Positions 17,221 through 26,740 of a stretch of 64,000 bases of DNA are shown here, piece by piece (positions within the stretch are counted from its first letter, which is position 1; each line of letters opens with the position of its first letter). The stretch is from positions 3,162,001-3,226,000 of the forward strand of contig NZ_CP110395.1 in NCBI RefSeq assembly GCF_029910215.1, in the 5' to 3' direction. The position numbers and the translations under genes were made by a program. The notes beneath the pieces were generated by a model. The model was not told where the DNA came from. It did not search any database and was given only the letters and a program-made list of their open reading frames with translations. The stretch comes from Paraburkholderia sp. D15. GTDB lineage: Bacteria; Pseudomonadota; Gammaproteobacteria; Burkholderiales; Burkholderiaceae.

Positions 17221-18617
17221 CGCGCGGCTCCCGTCATGCGCGACTGCCCGGGTTGCGGCGTTGCCAGCCCGGCCCACGCGCGGCGCGCAACGCGCATCGT
17301 CACGGCGCCCGCCAAGGCCAACACGAGCAGCGCACCGCCGAGCCTGCCGTAAAGCGACGATGCATCGTCCAGCGACACGCCGGCGAAACTCAGCCCCGCC
17401 CCATCATCCGAGCCGAACTGCACGGCGTACGCCCACTGCACCGCCAGCACGATGGCCGCCGTCCACAGCAACGCGGCGGCCGTGCTCCACAGATAGGCCG
17501 CCGCACACCGCCGCCAGCCGCGCGTGGCGATTCGCGCAACCTGCCGCTCGACGAAGCCCGCCAAACCATCGGGCGACATCACGACGACCATCACGAAAAA
17601 CAGTCCGAGATAAAAGAGCCACGCCCGCGTCACGCTCGCCACCACGACGCTGAAAAATGTCAGCACGACCGCGCCCACCACCGGCCCGAAAAACGACGCC
17701 GTGCCGCCGATCACCGTGGCGATCAGCACCGATCCCGACCGCAGCATGCCGACGCTCTCCGTCGATACGAGTTCGACGTTGATCAAGCCTAGCGTCCCCG
17801 CGATACCCGCGAAAAACGCCGACACCACCACCACGCCATAGCGCACGCGACGCGGATAGCACCCGAGCGCCGCCGCGCGCACCGGGTTGTCGCGCACGGC
17901 ATTCGCGAGCCGTATGAACGGCGTGCGCGACAACGCGTACATCGCGACGCATGCGAGTCCGCACCACAGCGCGATCAGTGCGTACGCCTCGCCCGCGGGG
18001 CCGAAACTCCAGTTGCCAATCAACGGTCCGCTGGTGCGATCGATCGACACGCCCGCTTCACCGCCGAACCAGTCGGGCAGCGTCCACGCGGCGGCCGTCA
18101 CGAGTTCGCCGAGGCCAAGCGTGATCATCGCGAACGCGGTCCCCGCGCGGCGCGTCGACACGGCGCCGAACACCACCCCGCACAACGCGCCGCCGATGCC
18201 GCCGATCAACGGCAACACCGCCAGCGGCACGCCGCCGAGATGGTTGAACACGTGCGCGGCGATCAGCGCACCGAGCCCGGAATACGCGGCATGACCGAAC
18301 GACAGCAGGCCCGTTTCGCCGAGCAGCAGGTTGTAGGAGAGCGCGAACACGATCATCGTCGCGGTCTGCGCGAGGTAGGTGAGCAGCCAGCTTTGCGGCC
18401 ACACGAACGGCGGCACGGTCAGGAACAGCATGAGCGCAAGCCATGGCGCGAATGTGTGCAGCGGGCCATGAGTGCGCGGCGCGGCAAACGCGTCAGGCTT
18501 CACGGACGCGGTTGAGTCCGCGGACCTCGCCGGCTCGTCGGAGACGCGCGCCGCCTGAGCCGCCTGAGCCGCCTGTGCCGCCTGAGCCGCCTCTCGCCGC
18601 TTACGCATGATCGTCAC
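17217..18617 (-). CDS. livM: Branched-chain amino acid-type ABC transporter permease LivM
   Basis: A membrane permease of up to 466 residues with about ten hydrophobic segments. The LivM-typical LLGETGLLSFGHAAYSG lies after the first two helices and GTLGLINVELVSTES lies later. It forms the inner-membrane channel with LivH. The start may be GTG 18617 or ATG 18608, both overlapping the end of livH. The N-terminus contains an AAQ-type repeat made by a 9-bp tandem tract (18550-18594), and the C-terminus has two extra membrane segments (near ALLWTAAIVLAVQ and GGALLVLALAG) beyond the usual LivM length of about 330-400. Confidence 0.86.
   Translation of the reverse strand: MTIMRKRREAAQAAQAAQAAQAARVSDEPARSADSTASVKPDAFAAPRTHGPLHTFAPWLALMLFLTVPPFVWPQSWLLTYLAQTATMIVFALSYNLLLGETGLLSFGHAAYSGLGALIAAHVFNHLGGVPLAVLPLIGGIGGALCGVVFGAVSTRRAGTAFAMITLGLGELVTAAAWTLPDWFGGEAGVSIDRTSGPLIGNWSFGPAGEAYALIALWCGLACVAMYALSRTPFIRLANAVRDNPVRAAALGCYPRRVRYGVVVVSAFFAGIAGTLGLINVELVSTESVGMLRSGSVLIATVIGGTASFFGPVVGAVVLTFFSVVVASVTRAWLFYLGLFFVMVVVMSPDGLAGFVERQVARIATRGWRRCAAAYLWSTAAALLWTAAIVLAVQWAYAVQFGSDDGAGLSFAGVSLDDASSLYGRLGGALLVLALAGAVTMRVARRAWAGLATPQPGQSRMTGAAR
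18550..18594 (-). repeat. 9-bp tandem repeat in livM
   Basis: Five units of GCCGCCTGA (one GT, one CT variant) encoding the AAQ repeat at the LivM N-terminus. It lies in frame, so unit gain or loss would not disrupt the gene. Confidence 0.75.
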
Positions 18618-19539
18618 GTCGTCCCGAAAGCCCGCGCGGGCGCAACGCCAGCATCGCGACCAGCAGCAGATACGGAATCAGCGGCGCGAGTTGCGCGAGC
18701 GTCAGCGCATCCCAGCGAGCGGGCAAGGACGCGCCGAACACGGAGGCCGCGTCGCCGAGCGACACGTCGCTCGCGACGGCCAGCGTCTGCACGCAGCCGA
18801 TCAGCAGCGACGCCGCCAGCGCGCCGCCCAGCGATCCCAACCCGCCAATGACGACCACCACGAACACGATCGAGCCGAGCGAATCCGCCATCGCCGGTTC
18901 GATCACGAAGAGCGGCGCGCCGATCACGCCGGCGAGCGCGGCGAGCGCCGTGCCGGCCGCGAACACGCCGGTGAACACGCGCGGCACGTTGTGACCGAGC
19001 GCTTCGACGGCGCTGGCATGCGTGAGCGCGGCGCGCACGATCAAGCCCGCTTTCGACACGCGCAGCACCGCGTACAGCACGCCGAGCATCGCCAGCGACA
19101 CCACCATCATGAACGCCCGGTAACGCGCGAACGACGCACCGTAGACGGTGAACAGCGGTCCGTCGAGCACATTCGGTATCGCCAGGGAAAGCGGGTTCAG
19201 CCCCCAGCCTAGCTTGACCAGTTCGCCGAGCAGAGAGGCCGCGCCGAACGTCAGCAGCAACTCGGCGAGATGACCGTGGCCGCGCACGCGTCGCAGCAGC
19301 CAGCGCTCCAGCGCCGCCCCCAGCAGACCGACGACGAGCGGCGCGATCACCAGCGCACTCCAGAACCCGGCATGCGCGGCCACCGACAAACCGACGTAAG
19401 CGCCGAGCATGTAAAAGCTCGCATGCGCGAAATTCAGCACGCCGAGCATGCTGAAAATCAGCGTCAGCCCGGCCGACAGCATGAACAGCAGCAAGCCGTA
19501 ACTCACGCCGTTCAGCAGATTGATGACGAGCGACTGCAC
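18601..19539 (-). CDS. livH: Branched-chain amino acid-type ABC transporter permease LivH
   Basis: A 312-residue permease with eight or so membrane helices. LNGVSYGLLLFMLSAGLTL at the N-terminus, GVLNFAHASFYMLGAY and the EALGHN segment (cytoplasmic loop that contacts the ATPase) are standard for LivH. I chose the GTG at 19539, which leaves 4 bp to the thioesterase stop and starts the protein at the family's usual VQSLVINLLNG. No periplasmic binding protein gene is adjacent, so the substrate (amino acid, amide or urea) is unknown. Confidence 0.88.
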   Translation of the reverse strand: MQSLVINLLNGVSYGLLLFMLSAGLTLIFSMLGVLNFAHASFYMLGAYVGLSVAAHAGFWSALVIAPLVVGLLGAALERWLLRRVRGHGHLAELLLTFGAASLLGELVKLGWGLNPLSLAIPNVLDGPLFTVYGASFARYRAFMMVVSLAMLGVLYAVLRVSKAGLIVRAALTHASAVEALGHNVPRVFTGVFAAGTALAALAGVIGAPLFVIEPAMADSLGSIVFVVVVIGGLGSLGGALAASLLIGCVQTLAVASDVSLGDAASVFGASLPARWDALTLAQLAPLIPYLLLVAMLALRPRGLSGRRDDHA

Positions 19540-19543
19540 GCGC

Positions 19544-19993
19544 CTAGTCCGCCTGCGCCGCAACGGTGATCGCGTCGAGCGCCGCGCGCAGATCGGCGGG
19601 CAGATTCACCGGACGTCGCGTGACGCGATCCACGTAGACATGCACGAAGTGACCTTGCGCGGCGGGCGCTGCTTCGCCCTCCTTGAAGAGTCCGACTTCG
19701 TAGCGCACGCTCGATGTTCCGAGCCGCACCACCCGCAAGCCCGCCTCGACGCGCTCCGGAAACACCAGCGGCGCGAAGTAGTTGCAGTGCGTTTCGACCA
19801 CGAGCCCGATCGTCGCGCCATGCTCGAAATCGAGCACGCCGGCGCGGATCAGATACTCGTTCACGACGGTGTCGAAGTAGCTGTAGTAGATGACGTTGTT
19901 CACGTGGCCGTAGACATCGTTGTCCATCCAGCGCGTGGTGATCGGCAGGAAGTGCGGATACGCGTGGCGCGCGGCCGGAGCGGGTTTGTTCAT
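19544..19993 (-). CDS. Hotdog-fold acyl-CoA thioesterase (4HBT family)
   Basis: A 149-residue thioesterase that hydrolyses acyl-CoA. The core motif RWMDNDVYGHVNNVIYYSYFD has the Asp (N-D-x-x-G-H-V-N-N) seen in YbgC/FadM-type enzymes, and the DTVVNEYL helix follows. The ATG at 19993 is used because residues before it are unlike the family. It sits 2 bp after the Nudix stop and 4 bp before livH, so it is in the transport operon, perhaps acting on acyl-CoA made from the imported compound. Confidence 0.85.
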   Translation of the reverse strand: MNKPAPAARHAYPHFLPITTRWMDNDVYGHVNNVIYYSYFDTVVNEYLIRAGVLDFEHGATIGLVVETHCNYFAPLVFPERVEAGLRVVRLGTSSVRYEVGLFKEGEAAPAAQGHFVHVYVDRVTRRPVNLPADLRAALDAITVAAQAD

Positions 19994-19995
19994 CG

Positions 19996-20526
19996 TTACT
20001 GCCCCGGCTTCTCGACGAATTCGAACGGCAAGCCGCGCCGCCGCATCCATTCGCCGAGCGCCTGGCCGGTGCCCGCACGCCACGGCCGCAGATTAGCCGG
20101 CTCGACCAGCCGGTATTCGAGCAGTTCCGGCGACAGCGCCACCGTCCCGTACGCCTTCACGTGATACGCGATGATCAGTTCGTTCTTGCGGATGAACTCG
20201 TACACGCCGACCAGCTCCACGGTCTCGGCATGCAGCGAAGTCTCTTCCAGCACTTCCCGCGCGATGCCCTCTTCCGGCGTTTCGCCGTTTTCGAGGAAGC
20301 CGGTGATCAGCGCGAACATGCCTTTCGGCCACGCGGCGTTGCGCGCCAGCAGAATCTTGCCTTCGTACTCGACGATGGCCGCCACCACCGGCAGCGGGTT
20401 GTTCCAGTGGACGTAGCCGCAGGTTTCATCGGGGCAGCTCTGGCGGATGCGTCCGCCTTCGTGTTCGGGGTCGGCGCGCTCGGTCAACGGCGTGGCGCAG
20501 CGCGGACAGAATCGGTAATCGGTCAT
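19996..20526 (-). CDS. Nudix hydrolase with zinc ribbon (NudC-like)
   Basis: A 176-residue protein. The N-terminal zinc ribbon has CPRC and CPDETC. The Nudix box GFLENGETPEEGIAREVLEET has all required residues (G-x5-E-x7-RE-V-x-EE). Such proteins cleave nucleoside diphosphates linked to another group, for example NADH, dinucleotide polyphosphates or CoA. The ATG at 20526 is the natural start; the frame continues upstream as a repetitive Cys-Gln-Ala stretch that I treat as non-coding. It leads the thioesterase-livHMGF operon. Confidence 0.85.
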   Translation of the reverse strand: MTDYRFCPRCATPLTERADPEHEGGRIRQSCPDETCGYVHWNNPLPVVAAIVEYEGKILLARNAAWPKGMFALITGFLENGETPEEGIAREVLEETSLHAETVELVGVYEFIRKNELIIAYHVKAYGTVALSPELLEYRLVEPANLRPWRAGTGQALGEWMRRRGLPFEFVEKPGQ

Positions 20527-21112
20527 GGCGTGAGGGACGTCTCTTTGTTTTGTGGCCGGATGGGTGTGTCGGATCGCCTTCGCGGCGGGCGCGGCAACTG
20601 GGCGGACGCCGCGTTCGATTCTCGCGGGAACATGATGCTTACGCTGGGAATTTCCTGCAACCGGGTTTGCGGTAACTCCGCCATTCGATGGGCGATTCGG
20701 CGAACGCGGCCGATGCGAGCGATGCGCCTGCGATGCCTGCGATGCCTGCGATGCCTGACATGCCTGACATGCCTGACATGCCTGACACGACGATGTGGGC
20801 GTGAGCTTGCTGGCTGCCACGCCGTCGAACATGTTGGAGTCGGTCTGGGAGAGGTCGCGCGGAGGGTCTGCGGATCTGGCTGTTCGACGAGTCGTCGCCG
20901 CAAGCCCGCTCGTGGCTGCTTCGTTTGGCGGTGATTAGCCTGTCGAGCGCGTCGAACGCGTCCAGCGCTTCGGGCACGTCGTGCGCGTCAGGGCGGATGC
21001 CGGCGTCATTGCTGGACGCGAAAGGTTGCATGACTGGCGACGCACCCGGCGACAGGCACGATGGGATGACCGGAAAGCGGTCATTCTAGTGCGCCGGCGG
21101 CCGTTATGTTTT
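20527..21112. other. Non-coding interval with tandem repeat
   Basis: 586 bp upstream of the Nudix gene and downstream of the MFS gene. It carries a 9-bp tandem array (20734-20787) and no convincing gene. The promoter of the Nudix-liv operon should be here, but I cannot place it. Confidence 0.4.
20734..20787. repeat. 9-bp tandem array
   Basis: Two units TGCCTGCGA followed by four units TGCCTGACA, exactly contiguous. It is too short and spacerless to be a CRISPR array, and looks like a slippage tract. Confidence 0.85.
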
Positions 21113-22504
21113 TTAGCGGGACGACACCACCGTGTGGCCACGCGGCGCGAGCGCCACCGCGATCAAACCGGCCGCGCCGAGCACCAGCGAGGCCGCCGCC
21201 AGCCACAGCGCGAGCGAGAACGAACCGGTGTGCGCGGCGATCGGCGCGGCCACCAGCGGGCCGACGATCTGGCCGATACCGTACGCGGCCGTCGCGAAAC
21301 CCATCAACCCCGCCGCGTGATCGCCACGCAGACGCCGCGCTTCACGCATCGCGAACAAGGTGATCGCGGTGAACGGCAGCCCGAGCAGGATGCTGCCGAA
21401 CGAGAATCCGGCCGCCGTCGGCCAGACGATGCCGAGCCCGACGCCCACCGCCTGCAACACGTAGCAGCCGGCGAGCAGCACGCGGTTGTCCCAGTGGAGC
21501 GGGAGGCGCGCGGCGAGCACGGCGCCGGCCATCAGCGCGACGCCGAACATCGGCCAGAACAGATCCGGCCACGACGAACCCGGCAACGCGTGCCGCGCAA
21601 TCACCGGCAGGAAGGTCGCGGTGATGATGTAACCGAAACCGGGAATGCCGTAGAGCAGGATCAGCCAGAAAGCGTCGGCGCTGCGGGGTTGAGGGGTGAT
21701 GGAGTGAGGCGTTCGGTTCGCCGCCGCCCGCGCCGCCCGCGCTGCCTGTGCCGTCTCCTCCGATTCGACCTCGTCCAGCTCGGCGGCGGAAAGACCGATC
21801 GACGCCAGTTCGATCTCGGCGAATTCGGTTTCGGTCTGGTTGCCAGTTGCCTGCGGGTTGGGCACTGGCGCGCCGGCTGCGTGGCCATCGGTCTTGCCGC
21901 CAAACGCCGACCACACCAGCAACGACAACACCGCCGCGATCAACCCGAAACCAATCCACCCCGCCGTGGCGCCATAGCCTCCCGCGGCGCTGACCAGCAG
22001 GCCGGTACCGGCGATCCCCAAACCCGGGCCCGCGTAGATCACGCCGCTCCAGCCATGCGCGTCGAGTTCGGCAAGCCGCCGCAATCCCCACTGGGATGCA
22101 TAGACAAAGGTCCACGCGCTGACCGCACCGGCGACGAAGCGCACCACCGCCCACACCCAGAACTGACTGGCGATGCCCATAGCCAGCGTCAGCAACACCG
22201 TCAGCACGAGACCGAGCCGCACCATCCGCGCGGCATCCACCCGCAACGCCGCGCAGGCCACCGCCCCGACGAAATAACCCGCGTAGTTGAACGACGCCAG
22301 CCAGCCGCCGTGCTGGATATCGAGGTGCGGCTGGCCGAATGCGCTGCCGTGAAGCATCAGCGGCAATAACGGCGTGAACGCAAAGCGACCGATGCCGAGC
22401 GCAACGGCCAGGGTCACCATGCAGGCAAGCGCGGCCTGCCGGGCGGCGCGATCGTCGGCCGGACGGCCGGTGGCAGTGACAGAGGCAAGTGAATTCGTGG
22501 ACAT
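21113..22504 (-). CDS. YbfB/YjiJ-family MFS transporter
   Basis: A 463-residue major facilitator with twelve hydrophobic segments. ALGIGRFAFTPLLPLML in helix 1 and GGWLASFNYAGYFVGA in helix 2 are hallmarks of the YbfB/YjiJ subgroup, whose substrates are unknown. The central cytoplasmic loop (about residues 205-270) is longer than usual and includes an acidic stretch and an Ala/Arg repeat (AQAARAARAAA). It is divergent from the LysR gene at 22633, separated by 128 bp with a small inverted repeat, so that regulator probably controls it. Confidence 0.87.
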   Translation of the reverse strand: MSTNSLASVTATGRPADDRAARQAALACMVTLAVALGIGRFAFTPLLPLMLHGSAFGQPHLDIQHGGWLASFNYAGYFVGAVACAALRVDAARMVRLGLVLTVLLTLAMGIASQFWVWAVVRFVAGAVSAWTFVYASQWGLRRLAELDAHGWSGVIYAGPGLGIAGTGLLVSAAGGYGATAGWIGFGLIAAVLSLLVWSAFGGKTDGHAAGAPVPNPQATGNQTETEFAEIELASIGLSAAELDEVESEETAQAARAARAAANRTPHSITPQPRSADAFWLILLYGIPGFGYIITATFLPVIARHALPGSSWPDLFWPMFGVALMAGAVLAARLPLHWDNRVLLAGCYVLQAVGVGLGIVWPTAAGFSFGSILLGLPFTAITLFAMREARRLRGDHAAGLMGFATAAYGIGQIVGPLVAAPIAAHTGSFSLALWLAAASLVLGAAGLIAVALAPRGHTVVSSR

Positions 22505-22585
22505 GACAGCAAAATGACGACAGATGACAACCGTTGACGGCCACCATTTCGGATGGGTTCAGTGCATCGTAGCTTGACGTTTCGA

Positions 22586-22598
22586 TCATTAAAAATGA
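22586..22598. promoter_or_regulatory. Inverted repeat between MFS and LysR genes
   Basis: TCATT-AAA-AATGA, a perfect inverted repeat in the AT-rich part of the divergent intergenic region, 35-47 bp before the LysR start. It is a plausible LysR or promoter site. Confidence 0.4.
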
Positions 22599-22632
22599 AT
22601 AATTACGATACAAACCATCATCTGGAGAGATC

Positions 22633-23538
22633 ATGGATCTGGCCGCACTGACCATCTTTCGCGCCGTGGTGCGAGAAAACGGCGTGACGCGCGCCGCCGC
22701 CAAGCTCAATCGCGTGCAATCGAACGTGACCACGCGCATCAAGCAACTGGAAGAGCAACTGGGCACCGACCTGTTCATCCGCGACGGCCGGCGCCTCGTG
22801 CTGACGCCGGCCGGCGAGACGCTGCTGCCCTACGCCGAGCGCCTGCTCGCGCTTGCCGACGAGGCACGCCATGCCGTGCGCGAGGATCGTCCGAGCGGCC
22901 GGCTGCGGCTGGGCACAATGGAAAGCGTCGCCGCGACGCGTCTGCCGAGCCTGCTCGCGCGTTATCACACGCAATGGCCGGATGTCGCGCTGGAGCTGGA
23001 GACGGGAACCACCGGACGGCTGATCGAGCGGGTGCGCGAGTTCGAAGTGGACGCAGCGCTGGTCGCGGAACCGCTCGATCCGGCCTCGCTCGACGAACTG
23101 TTCGAAGCGGTGCCCGTGTTCACCGAGGAACTGGTGATGCTGACGCCGCGCGAGCATCGGCAGATTCGCGAGGTGCGCGACATTGCGCTATCGACGCTGG
23201 TCGCGTTCGAGCGTGGCTGCGCTTATCGGGCGTATATCGAGAAGTGGTATCTGGAGCATGGGGTGCGTCCGGCGCGCGTGCTGGAGCTGGGCTCGTATCA
23301 CGCGATCGTCGCGTGCGTGGCGGCGGGCGCGGGCGTCGCGGTCGCGCCGCGCTCGGTGCTCGATTTGCAGGCCGATGCCAGCAATATCGCCGTGCATCCG
23401 CTTCCGGAAATCGGGCCGATCGACACGCTGCTGGTGTGGCGGCGCGGGCATTTTTCGTCGGCGCTGAATGCGCTGAAGAAAACGTTGACGGCGACGGACG
23501 AGGTGGTGGAATTGCCGGAGACGGCGAGCGTTGTCTGA
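22633..23538 (+). CDS. LysR-family transcriptional regulator
   Basis: A 301-residue regulator with GGAGAG 5 bp before its ATG. The N-terminal HTH includes FRAVVRENGVTRAAAKL and VTTRIKQLEEQLG; the effector-binding domain begins at GRLRLGTMES. It belongs to the branch often found divergent from YbfB-type MFS genes, as here. The inducer is unknown. Confidence 0.9.
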   Translation: MDLAALTIFRAVVRENGVTRAAAKLNRVQSNVTTRIKQLEEQLGTDLFIRDGRRLVLTPAGETLLPYAERLLALADEARHAVREDRPSGRLRLGTMESVAATRLPSLLARYHTQWPDVALELETGTTGRLIERVREFEVDAALVAEPLDPASLDELFEAVPVFTEELVMLTPREHRQIREVRDIALSTLVAFERGCAYRAYIEKWYLEHGVRPARVLELGSYHAIVACVAAGAGVAVAPRSVLDLQADASNIAVHPLPEIGPIDTLLVWRRGHFSSALNALKKTLTATDEVVELPETASVV

Positions 23539-23571
23539 TGCAGCGGAGCGTTGCGCCGAGGGCGCGTTGTT

Positions 23572-23610
23572 GCGACGTTGATTCGACGTTGATTCGACGT
23601 TGTAGCGACG
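23572..23610. repeat. 12-bp tandem repeat
   Basis: Three near-copies of GATTCGACGTT just after the LysR stop, before the alaS terminator. No function is evident. Confidence 0.6.
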
Positions 23611-23710
23611 CCGATAGCCGTGGGGCCGCTTGAAAGACCCGCCCGTGGATCGCACCACACGGCGCGCGGCGAACCGCCCGGACCTCGGACACGCCCGAAA
23701 GCGCCGCGCA

Positions 23711-23762
23711 AAAAACTTGGGCCACGTAGCGCGCCGATGTTCCGGCGCCCTACGTGGCCCAA
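23711..23762 (-). terminator. Rho-independent terminator of alaS
   Basis: A perfect 13-bp stem, TTGGGCCACGTAG / CTACGTGGCCCAA, lies 25 bp after the alaS stop. On the minus strand it is followed by GTTTTTTG, the U-run. It may also stop the convergent LysR transcript. Confidence 0.85.
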
Positions 23763-23786
23763 TCAACTTCAAACAGTCAGTTCAGA

Positions 23787-26411
23787 TCAGAGCTGCGCTT
23801 CGACCCAGCCCTTCACGCCGGCCAATGCCGCCGGCAGATTCGCCGGTTCGGTACCGCCAGCCTGAGCCATGTCGGGACGGCCGCCGCCCTTGCCGCCCAC
23901 CTGCTGCGCGACGAAGTTGACCAGTTCGCCGGCCTTGACCTTCTTGCTTGCGTCCGCCGTCACGCCGGCGATCAGGCTGACCTTGCCACCTTCGACCGCC
24001 GCCAGCACGATCGCCGCGCTCTTCAGCTTGTCCTTCAGCTTGTCGACGGTCTCGCGCAGCGTCTTGACGTCCGCGCCTTCGAGCGTGGCGGCGAGCACAT
24101 GCACGCCGGCGACTTCGATCGCCTGGCCGGCCAGCTCGTCGCCCTGGCTCGACGCCATCTTCGACTTCAGCGCGCTCAATTCCTTCTCGAGCGACTTCAC
24201 CTGATCCTGCACCTGCGCGATGCGCTGCGTCAGCTCTGCCGGTTGCGCCTTCAGCACCGCCGCCGCCGCATTGATGCGCGCGTCGAGATCCTGCACGAAA
24301 CGCACCGCGTTATCGCCCGTGATCGCTTCCACGCGACGAATACCCGCCGCCACGCCGCCTTCCATCACGATCTTGAACAGACCGATGTCGCCGGTGCGAT
24401 TCACGTGCGTGCCGCCGCACAACTCGCGCGAGAAACCGAGGTCGAGCACGCGCACTTCGTCGCCGTACTTCTCGCCGAACAGCGCCATGGCGCCGCCCTT
24501 CACCGCTTCGTCGAACGGCATGACCTGAACCACGCCGGGCGCGTTCGCCAGTACTTCGGCGTTGACGATTTCCTCGACGCGGCGAATCTGCTCGTCCGTC
24601 ATCGGCGCGTTATGCGCGAAGTCGAAGCGGGTCTTGTCCGCGTCGACCAGCGACCCCTTCTGCTGCACGTGCGAGCCGAGCACTTCACGCAGTGCCTTGT
24701 GCATCAGGTGGGTGGCCGAGTGATTGCGGGCCGTGCGGGCGCGCCGCACCGCGTCGATTTCCGCCTTGACCACGTCGCCGACCTTCAGCGTGCCCTGTTC
24801 GAGCGTGCCGTGATGGCCGACCACGTCGGCCTGCACCTTCAGCGTGTCGGCCACCGCGAAACGCACGCTGGCGTTCGCGAGCACACCCTGGTCGCCGACC
24901 TGGCCGCCCGATTCCGCATAGAACGGCGTGTGATCCAGCACGACGACCGCCTGCTGACCCGCCTCGACCGCTTGCACCGACGCGCCGTCCACGTACAGCG
25001 CGATCACCTTCGCGTCGTCGAAGACGATTTCTTCGTAACCGTGGAACGTGGTCTTCGCGCCCGAGTATTCGAGGCCTTGCGCCATCTTGAACTTGCCGGC
25101 CGCGCGCGCCTGGTCGCGCTGACGCGCCATGGCTTCGTCGAACGCGGGTTCGTCGACGGTCACTTCGCGTTCGCGGCAGACGTCCGCCGTCAGATCCAGC
25201 GGGAAGCCGTACGTGTCGTGCAGCTTGAAGGCGAGTTCGCCGTCCAGCGTCTTGCCGCCCTTCGCTTCCAGATCGGCCAGCGCGCTGTCGAGAATCGACA
25301 TGCCGTGCTCGATGGTCTCGAAGAAGCGCTCTTCTTCCTGACGCAGCACGTCCGTCACGCGTTGTTCCGCTTCCTTCAGTTCCGGATACGCCTCGCCCAT
25401 CTGCGCGACGAGGTCGGCCACCATGCGATGGAAGAACGACCCCTTCTTGCCGAGCTTGTAGCCGTGACGGATCGCGCGGCGCACGATACGGCGCAGCACG
25501 TAGCCGCGGCCTTCGTTGCCCGGAATCACACCGTCGACGATCAGGAACGAGCACGCGCGGATGTGATCGGCGATCACCTTCAGCGAGTTGTTGGTCAGGT
25601 CGGTCACGCCGGTTTCACGGCCCGCCGCCTTGATCAGCGCCTGGAACAGGTCGATTTCGTAGTTGCTGTGCACGTGCTGCAGCACCGCGGCGATCCGCTC
25701 CAGACCCATGCCGGTGTCGACGCACTGCTTGGGCAGCGGCGTCATGTTGCCTTGCGCGTCGCGGCTGTACTGCATGAACACGAGGTTCCACACTTCGATG
25801 TAGCGGTCGCCGTCTTCCTCCGGCGATCCCGGCGGGCCACCCCACACGTCCGGACCGTGGTCGTAGAAGATTTCCGAGCACGGGCCGCACGGGCCGACGT
25901 CGGCCATCTGCCAGAAGTTGTCCGACGCGTAGCGCGCGCCCTTGTTGTCGCCGATGCGGATGATGCGCTCGACCGGCACGCCCACTTCCTTCGCCCAGAT
26001 GTCGTGCGCTTCGTCGTCTTCCTGATAGACGGTCACCCACAGCTTGTCTTTCGGCAGCTTGTAGACGCTCGTCAGCAACTCCCACGCGTAATGGATCGCG
26101 TCGCGCTTGAAGTAGTCGCCGAACGAGAAATTGCCCAGCATTTCGAAGAACGTGTGGTGACGCGCGGTGTAGCCGACGTTTTCCAGATCGTTGTGCTTGC
26201 CGCCGGCGCGCACGCTGCGCTGCGCGGTCGTGGCGCGCGAATACGGGCGCGATTCCGCGCCGAGGAACACATCTTTGAACTGCACCATTCCCGAATTGGT
26301 GAAGAGCAGCGTCGGGTCGTTGCCGGGCACAAGGCTCGACGAGCGAACGATCGTATGGCCCTTCGATTCGAAGAACTTGAGGAATTTCTCGCGGATTTCG
26401 GCGGCTTTCAT
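23787..26411 (-). CDS. alaS: Alanine--tRNA ligase
   Basis: An 874-residue class II synthetase of normal length that charges tRNA-Ala. The N-terminal catalytic domain begins [19 protein letters not shown] with motif 1-3 elements such as [28 protein letters not shown] and DTGMGLERI. The editing domain has the zinc-site words [12 protein letters not shown] (HxxxH) and CGGTHV. The C-terminal DHHA1-like domain follows a coiled region and ends with [16 protein letters not shown] perfect -10 box lies 87 bp upstream. Confidence 0.97.
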   Translation of the reverse strand: MKAAEIREKFLKFFESKGHTIVRSSSLVPGNDPTLLFTNSGMVQFKDVFLGAESRPYSRATTAQRSVRAGGKHNDLENVGYTARHHTFFEMLGNFSFGDYFKRDAIHYAWELLTSVYKLPKDKLWVTVYQEDDEAHDIWAKEVGVPVERIIRIGDNKGARYASDNFWQMADVGPCGPCSEIFYDHGPDVWGGPPGSPEEDGDRYIEVWNLVFMQYSRDAQGNMTPLPKQCVDTGMGLERIAAVLQHVHSNYEIDLFQALIKAAGRETGVTDLTNNSLKVIADHIRACSFLIVDGVIPGNEGRGYVLRRIVRRAIRHGYKLGKKGSFFHRMVADLVAQMGEAYPELKEAEQRVTDVLRQEEERFFETIEHGMSILDSALADLEAKGGKTLDGELAFKLHDTYGFPLDLTADVCREREVTVDEPAFDEAMARQRDQARAAGKFKMAQGLEYSGAKTTFHGYEEIVFDDAKVIALYVDGASVQAVEAGQQAVVVLDHTPFYAESGGQVGDQGVLANASVRFAVADTLKVQADVVGHHGTLEQGTLKVGDVVKAEIDAVRRARTARNHSATHLMHKALREVLGSHVQQKGSLVDADKTRFDFAHNAPMTDEQIRRVEEIVNAEVLANAPGVVQVMPFDEAVKGGAMALFGEKYGDEVRVLDLGFSRELCGGTHVNRTGDIGLFKIVMEGGVAAGIRRVEAITGDNAVRFVQDLDARINAAAAVLKAQPAELTQRIAQVQDQVKSLEKELSALKSKMASSQGDELAGQAIEVAGVHVLAATLEGADVKTLRETVDKLKDKLKSAAIVLAAVEGGKVSLIAGVTADASKKVKAGELVNFVAQQVGGKGGGRPDMAQAGGTEPANLPAALAGVKGWVEAQL

Positions 26412-26740
26412 AGCGTGCGGGGGACGGGTTTGCCAGTTCCCTGGCTGTTACCGGCGGCATCGAGCGATGCGCCAACTGTGTGATTCTTAAACGACTGATT
26501 ATACGGGATCGGCGCCCTTGCGCGACGGCACCGCCCGTCCGTTAGCCATTCGGCCAGGTCAGGACGGGCAGCATCGGACATCGGGCATGAGGTCCGCCGC
26601 GCATTTCGTCGCCCGAGAATCGTCCCATGTTCGTCCTATGGCGTTCGGCTGACTGCGCCCGCGCGCCCGGATCGCTTAAGATTGCCTGCATTCGCGGCCC
26701 GTCACGCGCCGCAACGGCTACCTAGGAGACATCGAACGAC
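26412..26740. other. Divergent promoter interval alaS / CoA-transferase
   Basis: 329 bp between two divergent genes. It contains the alaS -10 candidate on the minus strand. No gene is seen and no clear operator. Confidence 0.35.
26498..26503 (-). promoter_or_regulatory. alaS -10 box candidate
   Basis: TATAAT on the minus strand, 87 bp before the alaS start, in otherwise GC-rich DNA. No good -35 match lies 17 bp upstream. Confidence 0.4.

Noticed and set aside
20734..20787. Possible CRISPR-like array
   Set aside because: Units are 9 bp and contiguous with no spacers.
20527..20832. In-frame upstream extension of the Nudix gene with Cys-Gln-Ala repeats
   Set aside because: It is coded by the 9-bp tandem array and does not resemble any Nudix N-terminus; the ATG at 20526 gives the family's normal start.
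23754..26483. A 909-codon open frame antisense to alaS
   Set aside because: Composition is that of an antisense shadow, and alaS is certain.
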